NCBI GenBank assembly: GCA_910586475.1
Contig: CAJUHM010000026.1
Location: 10,286 to 35,736, forward strand
DNA from: an uncultured Muribaculaceae bacterium
GTDB taxonomy: Bacteria; Bacteroidota; Bacteroidia; Bacteroidales; Muribaculaceae
Length of the DNA stretch: 25,451 nt
Direction: 5' to 3'
Part shown: positions 8,216-14,988 of the stretch, piece by piece
Position numbering within the stretch: the stretch's first letter is position 1
Layout of the letters: every line of letters begins with the position of its first letter
Notes under the pieces: model-generated
What the model saw: the letters and a program-made list of their open reading frames with translations, nothing else
Database searches by the model: none
Told to the model about the DNA's origin: nothing
Made by a program: the position numbers and the translations under genes

Positions 8216-8941
8216 TTACATAAGAGTGCGGAGAATGTCGAGGCTTTTCAGACCTGTCAGTGTAGCGTAGTGGATCGAATAGTATTCGAGGATCCCGTCG
8301 AGGATCCGTCGGCGTTCATCGCGTGACAGCCGCCACAGATGCATTGTCTGAAACGTCAGTCTGCCGAGCATCGGAACGGCTCTCGAATCGGCGGCGGAGA
8401 AAAAATGGGGGTGTAGAGGCGGGGTCATTCTGAATCTTCCGTCGGCCATGTCGAAAACCATGCCGTCGCTGTAGCTTCCGATGTCCGGGGCGATCCCGAG
8501 GACTGCGGCGAGTCTGCTGAGGAAGCAGAGGTGGAAATTTGCGAGCTTTGCCGGCGGGATTCTGTCGAGGTTTACGATTCCGTCGGCGATGAATTGCCAC
8601 AGCAGACTGTCGGGCGGTCCGTCGCGGAGTATGCATCCGAGGACTTCGGCGAGAAACATTGCGAGCGACGATCTGACGGGGTGGGAATGGATTCCGTGGA
8701 GGGCTGTCATCGAGCGGACATTTGCCATTGTGTGGATGTCTCGTCCGGGTTTTATGTCGGCTTCGCATTCAACGATCGACAGGGGCATCATGAGGGCTCT
8801 CATCCGCGATGCGGCCCGTCCGGATCCGGCGCTTACGGCAAAGGCTACACGTCCTGATTCGAGCGAGAAGGCCGTCAGGATATTGTGGCGTTCGTTGTGG
8901 CGTATGGTCCGGAGGATAATCAGGTGGAGGGTCTGTTTCAC
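8216..8941 (-). CDS. recO: DNA repair protein RecO
   Basis: A 241-residue protein resembling RecO, which loads RecA onto SSB-coated DNA with RecR. The N-terminal OB-fold start KQTLHLIILRTIRHNERHNI matches the family beginning, in which a short strand precedes a Y/H-N/D-E/D-x-x-I segment. The C-terminal helical domain ends in GLKSLDILRTLM. There is no ATG where the family begins; GTG 8941 is the only sensible start, because upstream codons do not resemble RecO and contain a run of unrelated residues. This GTG lies only 5 nt behind a perfect -7 box, so the mRNA may be leaderless. The sequence is divergent, so the confidence is a little lower. Confidence 0.85.
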   Translation of the reverse strand: MKQTLHLIILRTIRHNERHNILTAFSLESGRVAFAVSAGSGRAASRMRALMMPLSIVECEADIKPGRDIHTMANVRSMTALHGIHSHPVRSSLAMFLAEVLGCILRDGPPDSLLWQFIADGIVNLDRIPPAKLANFHLCFLSRLAAVLGIAPDIGSYSDGMVFDMADGRFRMTPPLHPHFFSAADSRAVPMLGRLTFQTMHLWRLSRDERRRILDGILEYYSIHYATLTGLKSLDILRTLM

Positions 8942-8946
8942 GGAGG

Positions 8947-8979
8947 CAAATTTACGAAATTTGTTTCTATATGGGTCAA
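8947..8979 (-). promoter_or_regulatory. Promoter for recO (TTGA, 21 nt, TAAATTTG)
   Basis: On the minus strand TTGA (8979-8976) is followed after 21 nt by TAAATTTG (8954-8947), a perfect -7 box. The expected start of transcription falls on or beside the first base of the recO GTG at 8941. Confidence 0.55.
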
Positions 8980-9051
8980 CGTCGGGCGGACAATCCGCTG
9001 GTTTCTGTCTGCATTTTGAGCCGGCATGGAGGGAATGAAGAAAAAAAATTG

Positions 9052-9059
9052 TAAATTTG
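9052..9059 (+). promoter_or_regulatory. -7 box upstream of neuC (TAAATTTG)
   Basis: TAAATTTG is a perfect Bacteroidetes -7 element 24 nt before the neuC ATG. No good TTTG -33 element was found at 19-21 nt. The expected transcription start is near 9065, leaving a leader of about 19 nt. It lies back-to-back with the recO promoter in the 142-bp divergent gap. Confidence 0.5.
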
Positions 9060-9083
9060 TTGGAATGAAACGAGAAAACGACA

Positions 9084-10259
9084 ATGTCCGAAAAGAGAAG
9101 AAAGGTCTGCATCGTGACGGGTTCACGTGCGGAATGGGGGCTGCTGAGCCCGATCGCCAGAGAGCTTGAGGCCCGCGAAGATGTCGGGTTGCAGATCATT
9201 GCGACGAATATGCATCTGCTTGAGCGCTACGGCCACACGGTCGATGTGATCCGTCAGGAAGGGTTTCGTGTCGATGCTGAGGTCGCAATGGGTGCCGACG
9301 GCGACAGCCGCAGAGACACGGCCGTGGCCACCGGACGGTGTCTCTGCGGAATGGCTGATGCATTTGCGCGTCTTGAGCCTGATCTGGCTGTTGTGCTCGG
9401 CGACCGTTATGAACTGCTTGCGGTCGGGGCTGCCGCCACGATCATGCGTATCCCTATTGTCCATCTCCACGGAGGCGAGATTTCTGAAGGCGCGATCGAT
9501 GATTCGATCCGCCACTCGATTACGAAGATGTCGGCGCTTCATCTGACTTCGGCGGAATGTCACCGCCGCCGTGTCATCCAGATGGGGGAAGATCCCGCGA
9601 TGGTCCATGACATCGGAGCTGTCGGAGTCGCCAACGCTCTTGCCGTCGAACCATTGGCGAAGGAGGAGCTTGAGGCGTTTCTCGGCGTCGGGCTCGACCG
9701 GCGTTCGTTAGTAGTCACCTACCATCCGGTCACCGCCGACGACCGCACTCCGGTCGAGCTGTTCGGACATCTGCTGGAAGCTCTCGGCCGGTTCGGCTCT
9801 TCGACGGTTGTCTTCACCTATCCGAACAATGACGCCAACGGACGGGAGATCATCGGGATGATCGATCGTTTTGTCGCGGAGAATCCCGGACGAGCCGTGG
9901 CTTTCCCCTCGCTCGGAATGAAACGCTATCTTTCGCTGCTCCACTATGCGGGCGCGGCGGTCGGCAATTCATCGAGCGGCATCATCGAGGTCCCGTCAAT
10001 GGGAATCCCGACGGTCAATATCGGACGCCGGCAGGAGGGCCGTCTTTCGGCGTCGTCGGTCATCAACTGCCGGGACGACGCCGATTCGATCGCCGATGCG
10101 GTGGAACGTGCACTGTCGGAGTGCTGCCAGCGTGAAGCTGCCGCGGTCGATAATCCCTACTATAAGCCGGACACAGTCGTGAGAGCGGCAGAACTTATTG
10201 CAACCGTTCCGATGGAAAAGCTGCGCCACAAGCGGTTTTTTGATGTTAATATAATTTAA
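9084..10259 (+). CDS. neuC: UDP-GlcNAc 2-epimerase, hydrolysing (NeuC/LegG type)
   Basis: A 391-residue cytosolic enzyme of the WecB/NeuC fold. It starts with VCIVTGSRAEWGLLSPI, the NeuC-type variant of the UDP-GlcNAc 2-epimerase start. HLHGGEISEGAIDDSIRHSI and VGNSSSGIIEVP are the conserved substrate-binding blocks. NeuC hydrolyses UDP-GlcNAc to ManNAc and UDP, the first step to sialic acid; LegG does the analogous step on a bacillosamine-type sugar for legionaminic acid. Sequence alone does not separate the two. The gene stands alone, divergent from recO, but the window start holds a NeuA-like tail and a PtmE-like nucleotidyltransferase. ATG 9084 gives the normal family N-terminus. Confidence 0.9.
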   Translation: MSEKRRKVCIVTGSRAEWGLLSPIARELEAREDVGLQIIATNMHLLERYGHTVDVIRQEGFRVDAEVAMGADGDSRRDTAVATGRCLCGMADAFARLEPDLAVVLGDRYELLAVGAAATIMRIPIVHLHGGEISEGAIDDSIRHSITKMSALHLTSAECHRRRVIQMGEDPAMVHDIGAVGVANALAVEPLAKEELEAFLGVGLDRRSLVVTYHPVTADDRTPVELFGHLLEALGRFGSSTVVFTYPNNDANGREIIGMIDRFVAENPGRAVAFPSLGMKRYLSLLHYAGAAVGNSSSGIIEVPSMGIPTVNIGRRQEGRLSASSVINCRDDADSIADAVERALSECCQREAAAVDNPYYKPDTVVRAAELIATVPMEKLRHKRFFDVNII

Positions 10260-10338
10260 ACCGGCATTCGGCGCGGAGTGACAAAAGTGTTAAAAAATGC
10301 CTACAACGCCGTTTTGAGGCAAGATGTGTCTAAACTCT

Positions 10339-10369
10339 TTTGTTTTTAACGAAAAAAATTGCAATTTTG
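10339..10369 (+). promoter_or_regulatory. Promoter for the lytS-like kinase (TTTG, 19 nt, CAATTTTG)
   Basis: TTTG at 10339-10342 is followed after 19 nt by CAATTTTG at 10362-10369, one mismatch from TAnnTTTG. The expected transcription start coincides with the GTG at 10374, the likely start codon of the kinase. Confidence 0.55.
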
Positions 10370-10373
10370 CAGT

Positions 10374-11501
10374 GTGACTATTTTTCCTGCCGACTCAATA
10401 GCCCAGAAGAAGATTACCGTTCGTGAAGTTATCCAGTTTTTCACACATCTGGTCTGCCTGACTATTCTGTTTCTTCTTCCTGACGTTCTCGCTTCTTTTG
10501 GCGAGGGCGCCCAACATCATCCGTTCGAGCCGTTCATCTATCTGAAGGCTCTGCTATTTGTCGGAGTTTTCTACACGAGCTATTATTTCACAACCGACCC
10601 GACAACCGGACAGAAGAACGCGATCTGGAAATTTACGGTTCAGATCCTGCTAATTGTACTGGTCGCGTGTGCGCTTCTTCATGTGATCTCCCACTTTCTG
10701 CATCCGGATTCGGCTCCGGACGGGCACTTTCGCAGTTTCCGCGAGGAGGTCTCGATGAATTGTCTGTTGAAGTTCTCGCCTCCCGTGATGCAGGAACTTC
10801 TGGTTGTCGTTCTGACGGTGGCGCTCGGTCAGGCAATCAAGTTTATCTACAAGACTCATCGGGTTCAGCGTCACCATCACGAGCTGCTGGCCCGCGAGCG
10901 CGAGAATGAACTGACGCAACTGAAAGCCCAGCTCAATCCGCATTTTCTTTTCAATACGCTCAATTCGATCTATGCGCTGATCGATATAGCTCCGGCAAAG
11001 GCAAAGGATGCGATCCACCGTCTGAGCAAGATGCTGCGCTACATGCTTTATGAGAATCAGGGCGTCATCACATTCGGCGAGGAATGCGAGTTTCTGCGCC
11101 ATTACACCGATCTGATGCGGCTTCGGCTTTCCACGTCGTTTCCAGTCAGAGTCGAGATTGATCCGGGAGGTGCTGAAAGGCTTCCGGTCGCGCCGCTGCT
11201 GTTCATAAACATAGTCGAGAATACATTCAAACATGGTGCGCGCAGCGGAAGCTGTAGTCCGATTGATATCAGAATGTGGGCCGACGGATCAACTGTCTGT
11301 CTGAAGACATCAAACGGCAATGATTTCGTAAAGACTCCGTCGTCAGGAATCGGGCTGGCGAATCTCCGAAGGACTCTTGATCTGCAATATGGTGGCCGAT
11401 ATTCACTGGCGATCAACGACGGAGAGCGGTTTGAAGTTGAGCTGAGAGTCGATGCCAACGAGTTGCCGGATATGGTGCGCCAGTTACATCTGAAAGACTG
11501 A
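10374..11501 (+). CDS. LytS-family sensor histidine kinase
   Basis: A membrane histidine kinase of the His_kinase (PF06580) type, 375 residues from GTG 10374. Four hydrophobic segments occupy roughly the first 150 residues (for example VCLTILFLLP and FTVQILLIVLVACALL). The phospho-acceptor box is LKAQLNPHFLFNTLNSIY, and the ATPase part has NIVENTFKHGA and SGIGLANLRRTL. No ATG exists near the start; the frame opens after a TAA at 10347, leaving TTG 10359 or GTG 10374. GTG is chosen because a promoter overlaps the TTG. It pairs with the LytTR regulator 119 bp downstream. The signal is unknown. Confidence 0.88.
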   Translation: MTIFPADSIAQKKITVREVIQFFTHLVCLTILFLLPDVLASFGEGAQHHPFEPFIYLKALLFVGVFYTSYYFTTDPTTGQKNAIWKFTVQILLIVLVACALLHVISHFLHPDSAPDGHFRSFREEVSMNCLLKFSPPVMQELLVVVLTVALGQAIKFIYKTHRVQRHHHELLARERENELTQLKAQLNPHFLFNTLNSIYALIDIAPAKAKDAIHRLSKMLRYMLYENQGVITFGEECEFLRHYTDLMRLRLSTSFPVRVEIDPGGAERLPVAPLLFINIVENTFKHGARSGSCSPIDIRMWADGSTVCLKTSNGNDFVKTPSSGIGLANLRRTLDLQYGGRYSLAINDGERFEVELRVDANELPDMVRQLHLKD

Positions 11502-11620
11502 ACAAAAACAAGAATAGACAGAACTAAAAAAGAAAGATTGAAAGACTGTAGCAATGGGCCGACAGGCTCGGCAAAGGTCAGAATAACAAAGAATCGAATT
11601 TGAAACAAAAAGAATCCACA

Positions 11621-12352
11621 ATGAACAAACTACGTTGTTGCGTCATTGATGACGAGCCTTTGGCGGCTCAACTCATCAACAGTTATATCCTCCGGACGCC
11701 GTATCTTGAGGACGGAGGAATTTTTTCCTCAGCCCAGGAAGCGGTGAAGAAGGTTATAGACGGAGATTTTGATCTGATTTTCCTCGACATCAATCTTCCA
11801 CAGCTTAACGGATTGGAATTTGCGAGAATTGTTCCACCTACCACGAGAGTGATATTTACTACGGCATATGACAATTATGCGGTGGAAAGTTTCAAAGTCA
11901 ATGCGCTTGACTATCTGCTGAAACCGATCAGCTATGAGGAATTCAGCAAATCGGCCTCGCGTGCGCTTCAGCAGTTGAACGGAATGACTGTCGGGCAGAA
12001 GCGCCGCGAAATGGATTCGATCATTGTCAAGAGTGAGTACAAACTGATTCAGATTCCTATCGACGACATTCTCTATATCGAAGGTCTGAAAGACTATGTG
12101 AAGATCTGCACCGAAAACGGTACGGTCATGACCCTAATGAACATAAAGGCTCTCGAACGTTCTCTTCCGGGCGACAAGTTCATGAGAGTCCACCGTTCGT
12201 TTATCGTCAACATGCGCCGCATCACAGTCATCGAGCGCAACCGGATTGTTTTCGGCACAACATATATTCCTGTCAGCGAGAGTTACAAACAGGCTTTTTC
12301 AGACTATGTCAATGCACGCCTTGTCGGGACTTTTCCCCGCAACGCCGACTGA
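11621..12352 (+). CDS. LytTR-family response regulator
   Basis: A 243-residue DNA-binding response regulator. The receiver domain (about 1-120) has the acidic pair Asp10/Asp11, phospho-acceptor Asp56 in DLIFLDINLP, and Lys101 in LDYLLKP. The LytTR DNA-binding domain (about 135-238) carries ILYIEGLKDYVKI and FMRVHRSFIVN. It acts with the LytS-like kinase just upstream, and the pair is presumably one transcript. ATG 11621 is used; an in-frame TTG seven codons upstream is less likely. A strong terminator follows, so the target genes are not in the same operon. Confidence 0.92.
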   Translation: MNKLRCCVIDDEPLAAQLINSYILRTPYLEDGGIFSSAQEAVKKVIDGDFDLIFLDINLPQLNGLEFARIVPPTTRVIFTTAYDNYAVESFKVNALDYLLKPISYEEFSKSASRALQQLNGMTVGQKRREMDSIIVKSEYKLIQIPIDDILYIEGLKDYVKICTENGTVMTLMNIKALERSLPGDKFMRVHRSFIVNMRRITVIERNRIVFGTTYIPVSESYKQAFSDYVNARLVGTFPRNAD

Positions 12353-12383
12353 TCATTTGGTTAAAAATAACTAATTTTATATT

Positions 12384-12418
12384 AAAATCATTGCATTTTG
12401 CAATGATTTTTTTTTATT
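12384..12418 (+). terminator. Intrinsic terminator after the LytTR regulator
   Basis: A perfect 12-bp inverted repeat, AAAATCATTGCA-ttt-TGCAATGATTTT (12384-12410), continues into a T-rich run. It lies 32 bp behind the regulator stop. This is the clearest intrinsic terminator in the window. Its arm overlaps the presumed promoter of the next gene. Confidence 0.85.
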
Positions 12419-12422
12419 TTTG
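12391..12422 (+). promoter_or_regulatory. Possible promoter for the split LRR gene (TTGC, 20 nt, TATTTTTG)
   Basis: TATTTTTG at 12415-12422 matches TAnnTTTG, and TTGC at 12391-12394 sits 20 nt upstream, inside the terminator stem. The start would be near 12428, giving a leader of about 57 nt before ATG 12486. The -33 match is imperfect. Confidence 0.45.
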
Positions 12423-12485
12423 GGGCAGAAAATATTTTGTGCGCCAATTTACTAATAGTCAATTAGAAGCCAAATCGTTAAATCC

Positions 12486-12668
12486 ATGAAGAAAATAAGT
12501 TTGCTGTCCGTTTTAATAGCTATAGCCTTTATTCCGGCTCAGTCTGTAGCTCAGGTATCTTCAAGCTATATGGATCAGTTTATGTACACATATCTGATTG
12601 ATGGTTATTATTATTATCTTTTAAAGAGTTTCTACCCGGATTCGAGCAGGCTCCTTCAGCTACGGTAG
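12486..12668 (+). CDS. N-terminal (signal peptide) part of a frameshifted LRR protein
   Basis: A 60-residue reading frame. MKKISLLSVLIAIAFIPAQSVAQ is a classical signal peptide, followed by a Tyr-rich stretch (IDGYYYYLLK), and then a stop at 12666-12668. By itself it is not a recognisable small protein. The LRR frame that continues downstream in the -1 frame has no signal peptide, although its family is secreted. The two frames overlap at 12602-12665, and joining them at 12620-12626 yields one 460-residue secreted protein. So this is most likely the 5' part of one gene, read either by -1 frameshifting or broken by a 1-base deletion. Confidence 0.65.
   Translation: MKKISLLSVLIAIAFIPAQSVAQVSSSYMDQFMYTYLIDGYYYYLLKSFYPDSSRLLQLR
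12620..12626 (+). promoter_or_regulatory. Candidate -1 ribosomal slippery heptamer T TTA AAG
   Basis: In the frame of the signal-peptide ORF the bases read T TTA AAG, the canonical X XXY YYZ pattern. Slipping back by one places both tRNAs on TTT AAA and continues at GAG 12626, exactly in the frame of the downstream LRR protein. No strong stimulatory hairpin or internal Shine-Dalgarno is evident nearby, only a weak bulged stem around GCTACGGTAGGC. A simple indel remains possible. Confidence 0.4.
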
Positions 12669-13867
12669 GCAGCGGAGATACGAGATATTATTGGGCAGTG
12701 GCGGACACGGTCAATACGAATCAGGATGGGACAGCGCAAGCAGAATCGGCCTGCAGGGCTTTCAGACCGCTGTCCGGCCGAGATCCGATTATTTCACCGC
12801 TGGAAGGGTCAGGCCCTCCGACATACCAGTGTGACAAGGAGTTCTATAGGGGTGATTGCGTGATACCATCTACCGTCAGCTATAAAGGAGTTGATTATAT
12901 TGTAAGTTGTCTCGGCGAACATGCAATGGCGTGCAATCCCAATCTGACGTCGGTCAAGTTTCCAAGCAGCGTGTGGCGCATCGAACAACTTGCATTTTTC
13001 AAAAGTCCGAAACTTGAGTCGATCGAGATTCCTCATGACACACCCTCATTTTTCCTCGGCGAGCGGGCGCTTGAGGGGACGGCATTGACAGAAGTTTGGC
13101 TGCCGGACTCGATGTCGGAGCTTCAGAATTTCTGCTATTATGACAACAAAATAAAAATCCGTTTCAGCGAGAATCAGGCGGTTTATGATGAAGGTTATGC
13201 TCCGATTCTCAGGGGTGGGGCTATAAAGTATCACAATATAGAGGAGGGCGTGTTCCTTTTGCCGAGAAGCCGCTTTATGTTATGCGAGGGATCTGTGACG
13301 GGGGTGAAAACCGTTGTGATACCTCCGACAGACCGGTTCGCATCGCAGGAGAAAGCTATAGCGGGATGCGAGACGATCGTTTCGATGGCAGCCGAACCTC
13401 CTGTGGTAGAGAATCCGGGCGAATGGCTTTATTATTGGGCCGGGTACAGATACTATACCGAAGACGACAGAACTAAGGAATTCGGCCTGCGTGATGCAAA
13501 GCCGATAGGGCTGGCGGCAGATTACGAGAATGTTACGCTTGTGGTCCCCACGGGCAGCGAGGAGGCCTACCGTAGCGCGCCTGTGTGGTGTGAGTTCAAG
13601 ACAATTGTCGGGAAGGATTCTTTTGTGGAATATCTCGGCGCGGGAATTGACGAGAGTGTGGACGGTCAGTCGGATGTGCGGGTAGATGTGGATGGTGAAG
13701 GAATCACTGTCACTGCCGGCACGCTGATGCGGACCTCAGTTTTCGACACATCCGGCAGACTGGTGGGCTCAGGCGTCGCCTCGGCCGAAAACCCGCTGCG
13801 ACTTGCTCTGCGTCCGGGCTTCTACATAGTGCGCACGGGCGCGACCTCGCACAAAATAAAAATCTGA
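12626..13867 (+). CDS. BspA-like leucine-rich repeat protein, main part (downstream of frame change)
   Basis: About 413 residues from the frame-change point; the first available start codon inside is GTG 12698. The middle has LRR_5 (BspA-like) repeats such as LTSVKFPSSVWRIEQLAFFK and LESIEIPHD. A typical closing block follows (VVPTGSEEAYRSAPVWCEF). The last 60 or so residues (from VRVDVDGEGITVTAG to FYIVRTGATSHKIKI) resemble the Bacteroidetes C-terminal sorting or secretion domain. A secreted or surface protein is expected, and the missing signal peptide lies in the overlapping frame at 12486. The codons between 12602 and 12698 also look coding (GFEQAPSATVGSGDTRYYW). Confidence 0.75.
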   Translation, partial: EFLPGFEQAPSATVGSGDTRYYWAVADTVNTNQDGTAQAESACRAFRPLSGRDPIISPLEGSGPPTYQCDKEFYRGDCVIPSTVSYKGVDYIVSCLGEHAMACNPNLTSVKFPSSVWRIEQLAFFKSPKLESIEIPHDTPSFFLGERALEGTALTEVWLPDSMSELQNFCYYDNKIKIRFSENQAVYDEGYAPILRGGAIKYHNIEEGVFLLPRSRFMLCEGSVTGVKTVVIPPTDRFASQEKAIAGCETIVSMAAEPPVVENPGEWLYYWAGYRYYTEDDRTKEFGLRDAKPIGLAADYENVTLVVPTGSEEAYRSAPVWCEFKTIVGKDSFVEYLGAGIDESVDGQSDVRVDVDGEGITVTAGTLMRTSVFDTSGRLVGSGVASAENPLRLALRPGFYIVRTGATSHKIKI

Positions 13868-13941
13868 CAAATGATTCGGACGATGCTGCGGCAATTGGTT
13901 AAACCGTAGCCGACCGGTCAGAAAGCCGACTGAAAAATAAT

Positions 13942-13982
13942 GGAGGGGGAGGTAAATGCGATTGGCGTTTGCTTCCTCCTCT
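13942..13982. terminator. Long imperfect hairpin between convergent LRR genes
   Basis: An 18-bp stem with several G-U pairs and one mismatch is formed by 13942-13959 and 13965-13982, with a 5-nt loop. It lies in the 168-bp gap between two convergent genes, where a bidirectional terminator would be expected. There is no clean T-run on either side, so the call is moderate. A smaller inverted repeat (GCTGCGG/CCGTAGC, 13884-13909) lies upstream. Nothing else was recognised in this gap. Confidence 0.4.
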
Positions 13983-14035
13983 ACTCTCTTAGAGGTTATT
14001 TAATAACAAATCTGATTGAAGAAGAGATGTTGGTG

Positions 14036-14641
14036 TCAGTATTCGATGATATTGCAGTGGCATTGTACGTAGAAGTTCAGATAGAATCCGTGGTCTTGGT
14101 TTCCTATAGTGATTTTTCCTCGTTCGAGTATGATTTTAGGTAAGTACAGTTCTTCGATCGTAGAGTCCTTGAACTGCCTGTTATATCTTGATCTGACAGT
14201 GGGGGGAACGACCATCTTCTTTATGTGGCAATTGCCAAATGCGTAGGCTCCAAGACATTTGAGCGACTTGGGCAATACAACTTCAGGAAGATAACAGCCG
14301 GAAAAAACACAACTATCACTATCGTGTTTTCCAATGGATTTCAGCGAATCAGGAAAAACTACAGACTCGGTTACAGCCCATCCGGTTAAAAAATGACCGG
14401 AAAAGCCCTTGACCCCCTCGGGGATTATCAGTGTCTTTATGGCATTAGGGTGATGCCCCTTGTTGCCGTTCCAACCATCGGGGGCATCAAAACCGTCTTT
14501 GATTATGTTTTCGGGACTGGGAGTGAAAGAATTGACTATGCCGTCAACGTGGTGGAAAGTGCCGGATTCAGAGGTGAATCTGCCGGAAAAGTTGCCGAAA
14601 AAGTTTCTAAGGTTGTTGAGGAGATTGCTGAGAGTTGCCAT
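14036..14641 (-). CDS. BspA-like (LRR_5) protein, no signal peptide
   Basis: A 201-residue protein with BspA-type repeats: AIKTLIIPEGVKGFSGHF, VTESVVFPDSLKSIG, LPEVVLPKSLKCLGAYAFG, and IKKMVVPPTVRS. These repeats usually serve in protein binding at the cell surface. Here the N-terminus (MATLSNLLNNLRNFFGNFSG) is not a clear signal peptide and no sorting domain is present, so the location is uncertain. It may be a cytosolic form or a degraded copy. A stop codon lies eight codons before ATG 14641 in frame, so the start is well bounded. Base composition is visibly AT-richer than in the housekeeping genes. It faces the split LRR gene. Confidence 0.7.
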   Translation of the reverse strand: MATLSNLLNNLRNFFGNFSGRFTSESGTFHHVDGIVNSFTPSPENIIKDGFDAPDGWNGNKGHHPNAIKTLIIPEGVKGFSGHFLTGWAVTESVVFPDSLKSIGKHDSDSCVFSGCYLPEVVLPKSLKCLGAYAFGNCHIKKMVVPPTVRSRYNRQFKDSTIEELYLPKIILERGKITIGNQDHGFYLNFYVQCHCNIIEY

Positions 14642-14660
14642 TGCTGCGAGTATCAGTCTC

Positions 14661-14668
14661 CAAAGTTA
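14661..14668 (-). promoter_or_regulatory. -7 box (TAACTTTG) upstream of the minus-strand LRR gene
   Basis: Minus-strand TAACTTTG is a perfect -7 element, 19 nt before the ATG at 14641. No -33 TTTG was found at the right distance. Between here and 14867 (about 200 bp) I see no gene, only a short tandem ATATTCA duplication near 14707-14720. Confidence 0.4.
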
Positions 14669-14867
14669 CGGAAATTTTGTTATGTCTGATGCTTTTGAGA
14701 GATGAAATATTCAATATTCAAGGAGGGTGTGTCATAATGGCTCATCCGGGTCGTCGCCTGAGGGATTCGGGTTCGGTCATTGACGACAGTCAACTCCCAT
14801 CACCCTCATGCCTCTACCGTCTGAACTATTCTGACCGCGCCCTTGTCATCCGGCAGAAAATAACAGG

Positions 14868-14900
14868 CGCTGCGTCAAAATTTTGAATTTTGACACAGCG
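14868..14900 (-). terminator. Hairpin after the DnaJ-cysteine-rich gene
   Basis: The arms at 14868-14882 and 14886-14900 pair over 15 bp with one mismatch and a 3-nt loop. On the minus strand a moderately T-rich stretch (CTGTTATTTTCTG) follows. It lies about 90 bp beyond the stop of the secreted zinc-finger protein, directly after the first copy of the 46-bp repeat. Confidence 0.6.
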
Positions 14901-14903
14901 TCT

Positions 14904-14949
14904 CTTTGCTGTATGGTCCGGGTGTGGATCGGGGATTACCGGAGGGGGA
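14904..14949. repeat. 46-bp direct repeat, copy 1
   Basis: Identical over 46 bases to 16044-16089, in the same orientation; both begin CTTTGCTGTATGGTCC and end GGAGGGGGA. Copy 2 is the native 3' end of rpiB plus its downstream flank, so copy 1 looks like a displaced duplicate. The two copies enclose the zinc-finger gene and the structured RNA. Confidence 0.95.
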
Positions 14950-14988
14950 AATTCTTATGTACGGTTCACGTTAAGAAACGGCAGGTGT

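Noticed and set aside
8942..9199. N-terminal extension of recO to an upstream ATG
   Set aside because: The added 86 residues do not resemble RecO and would overlap neuC and both divergent promoters.
10260..10338. Terminator behind neuC
   Set aside because: Only short stems with long loops (TGCCT/AGGCA, CGGCG/CGCCG) are present, too weak to support a call.
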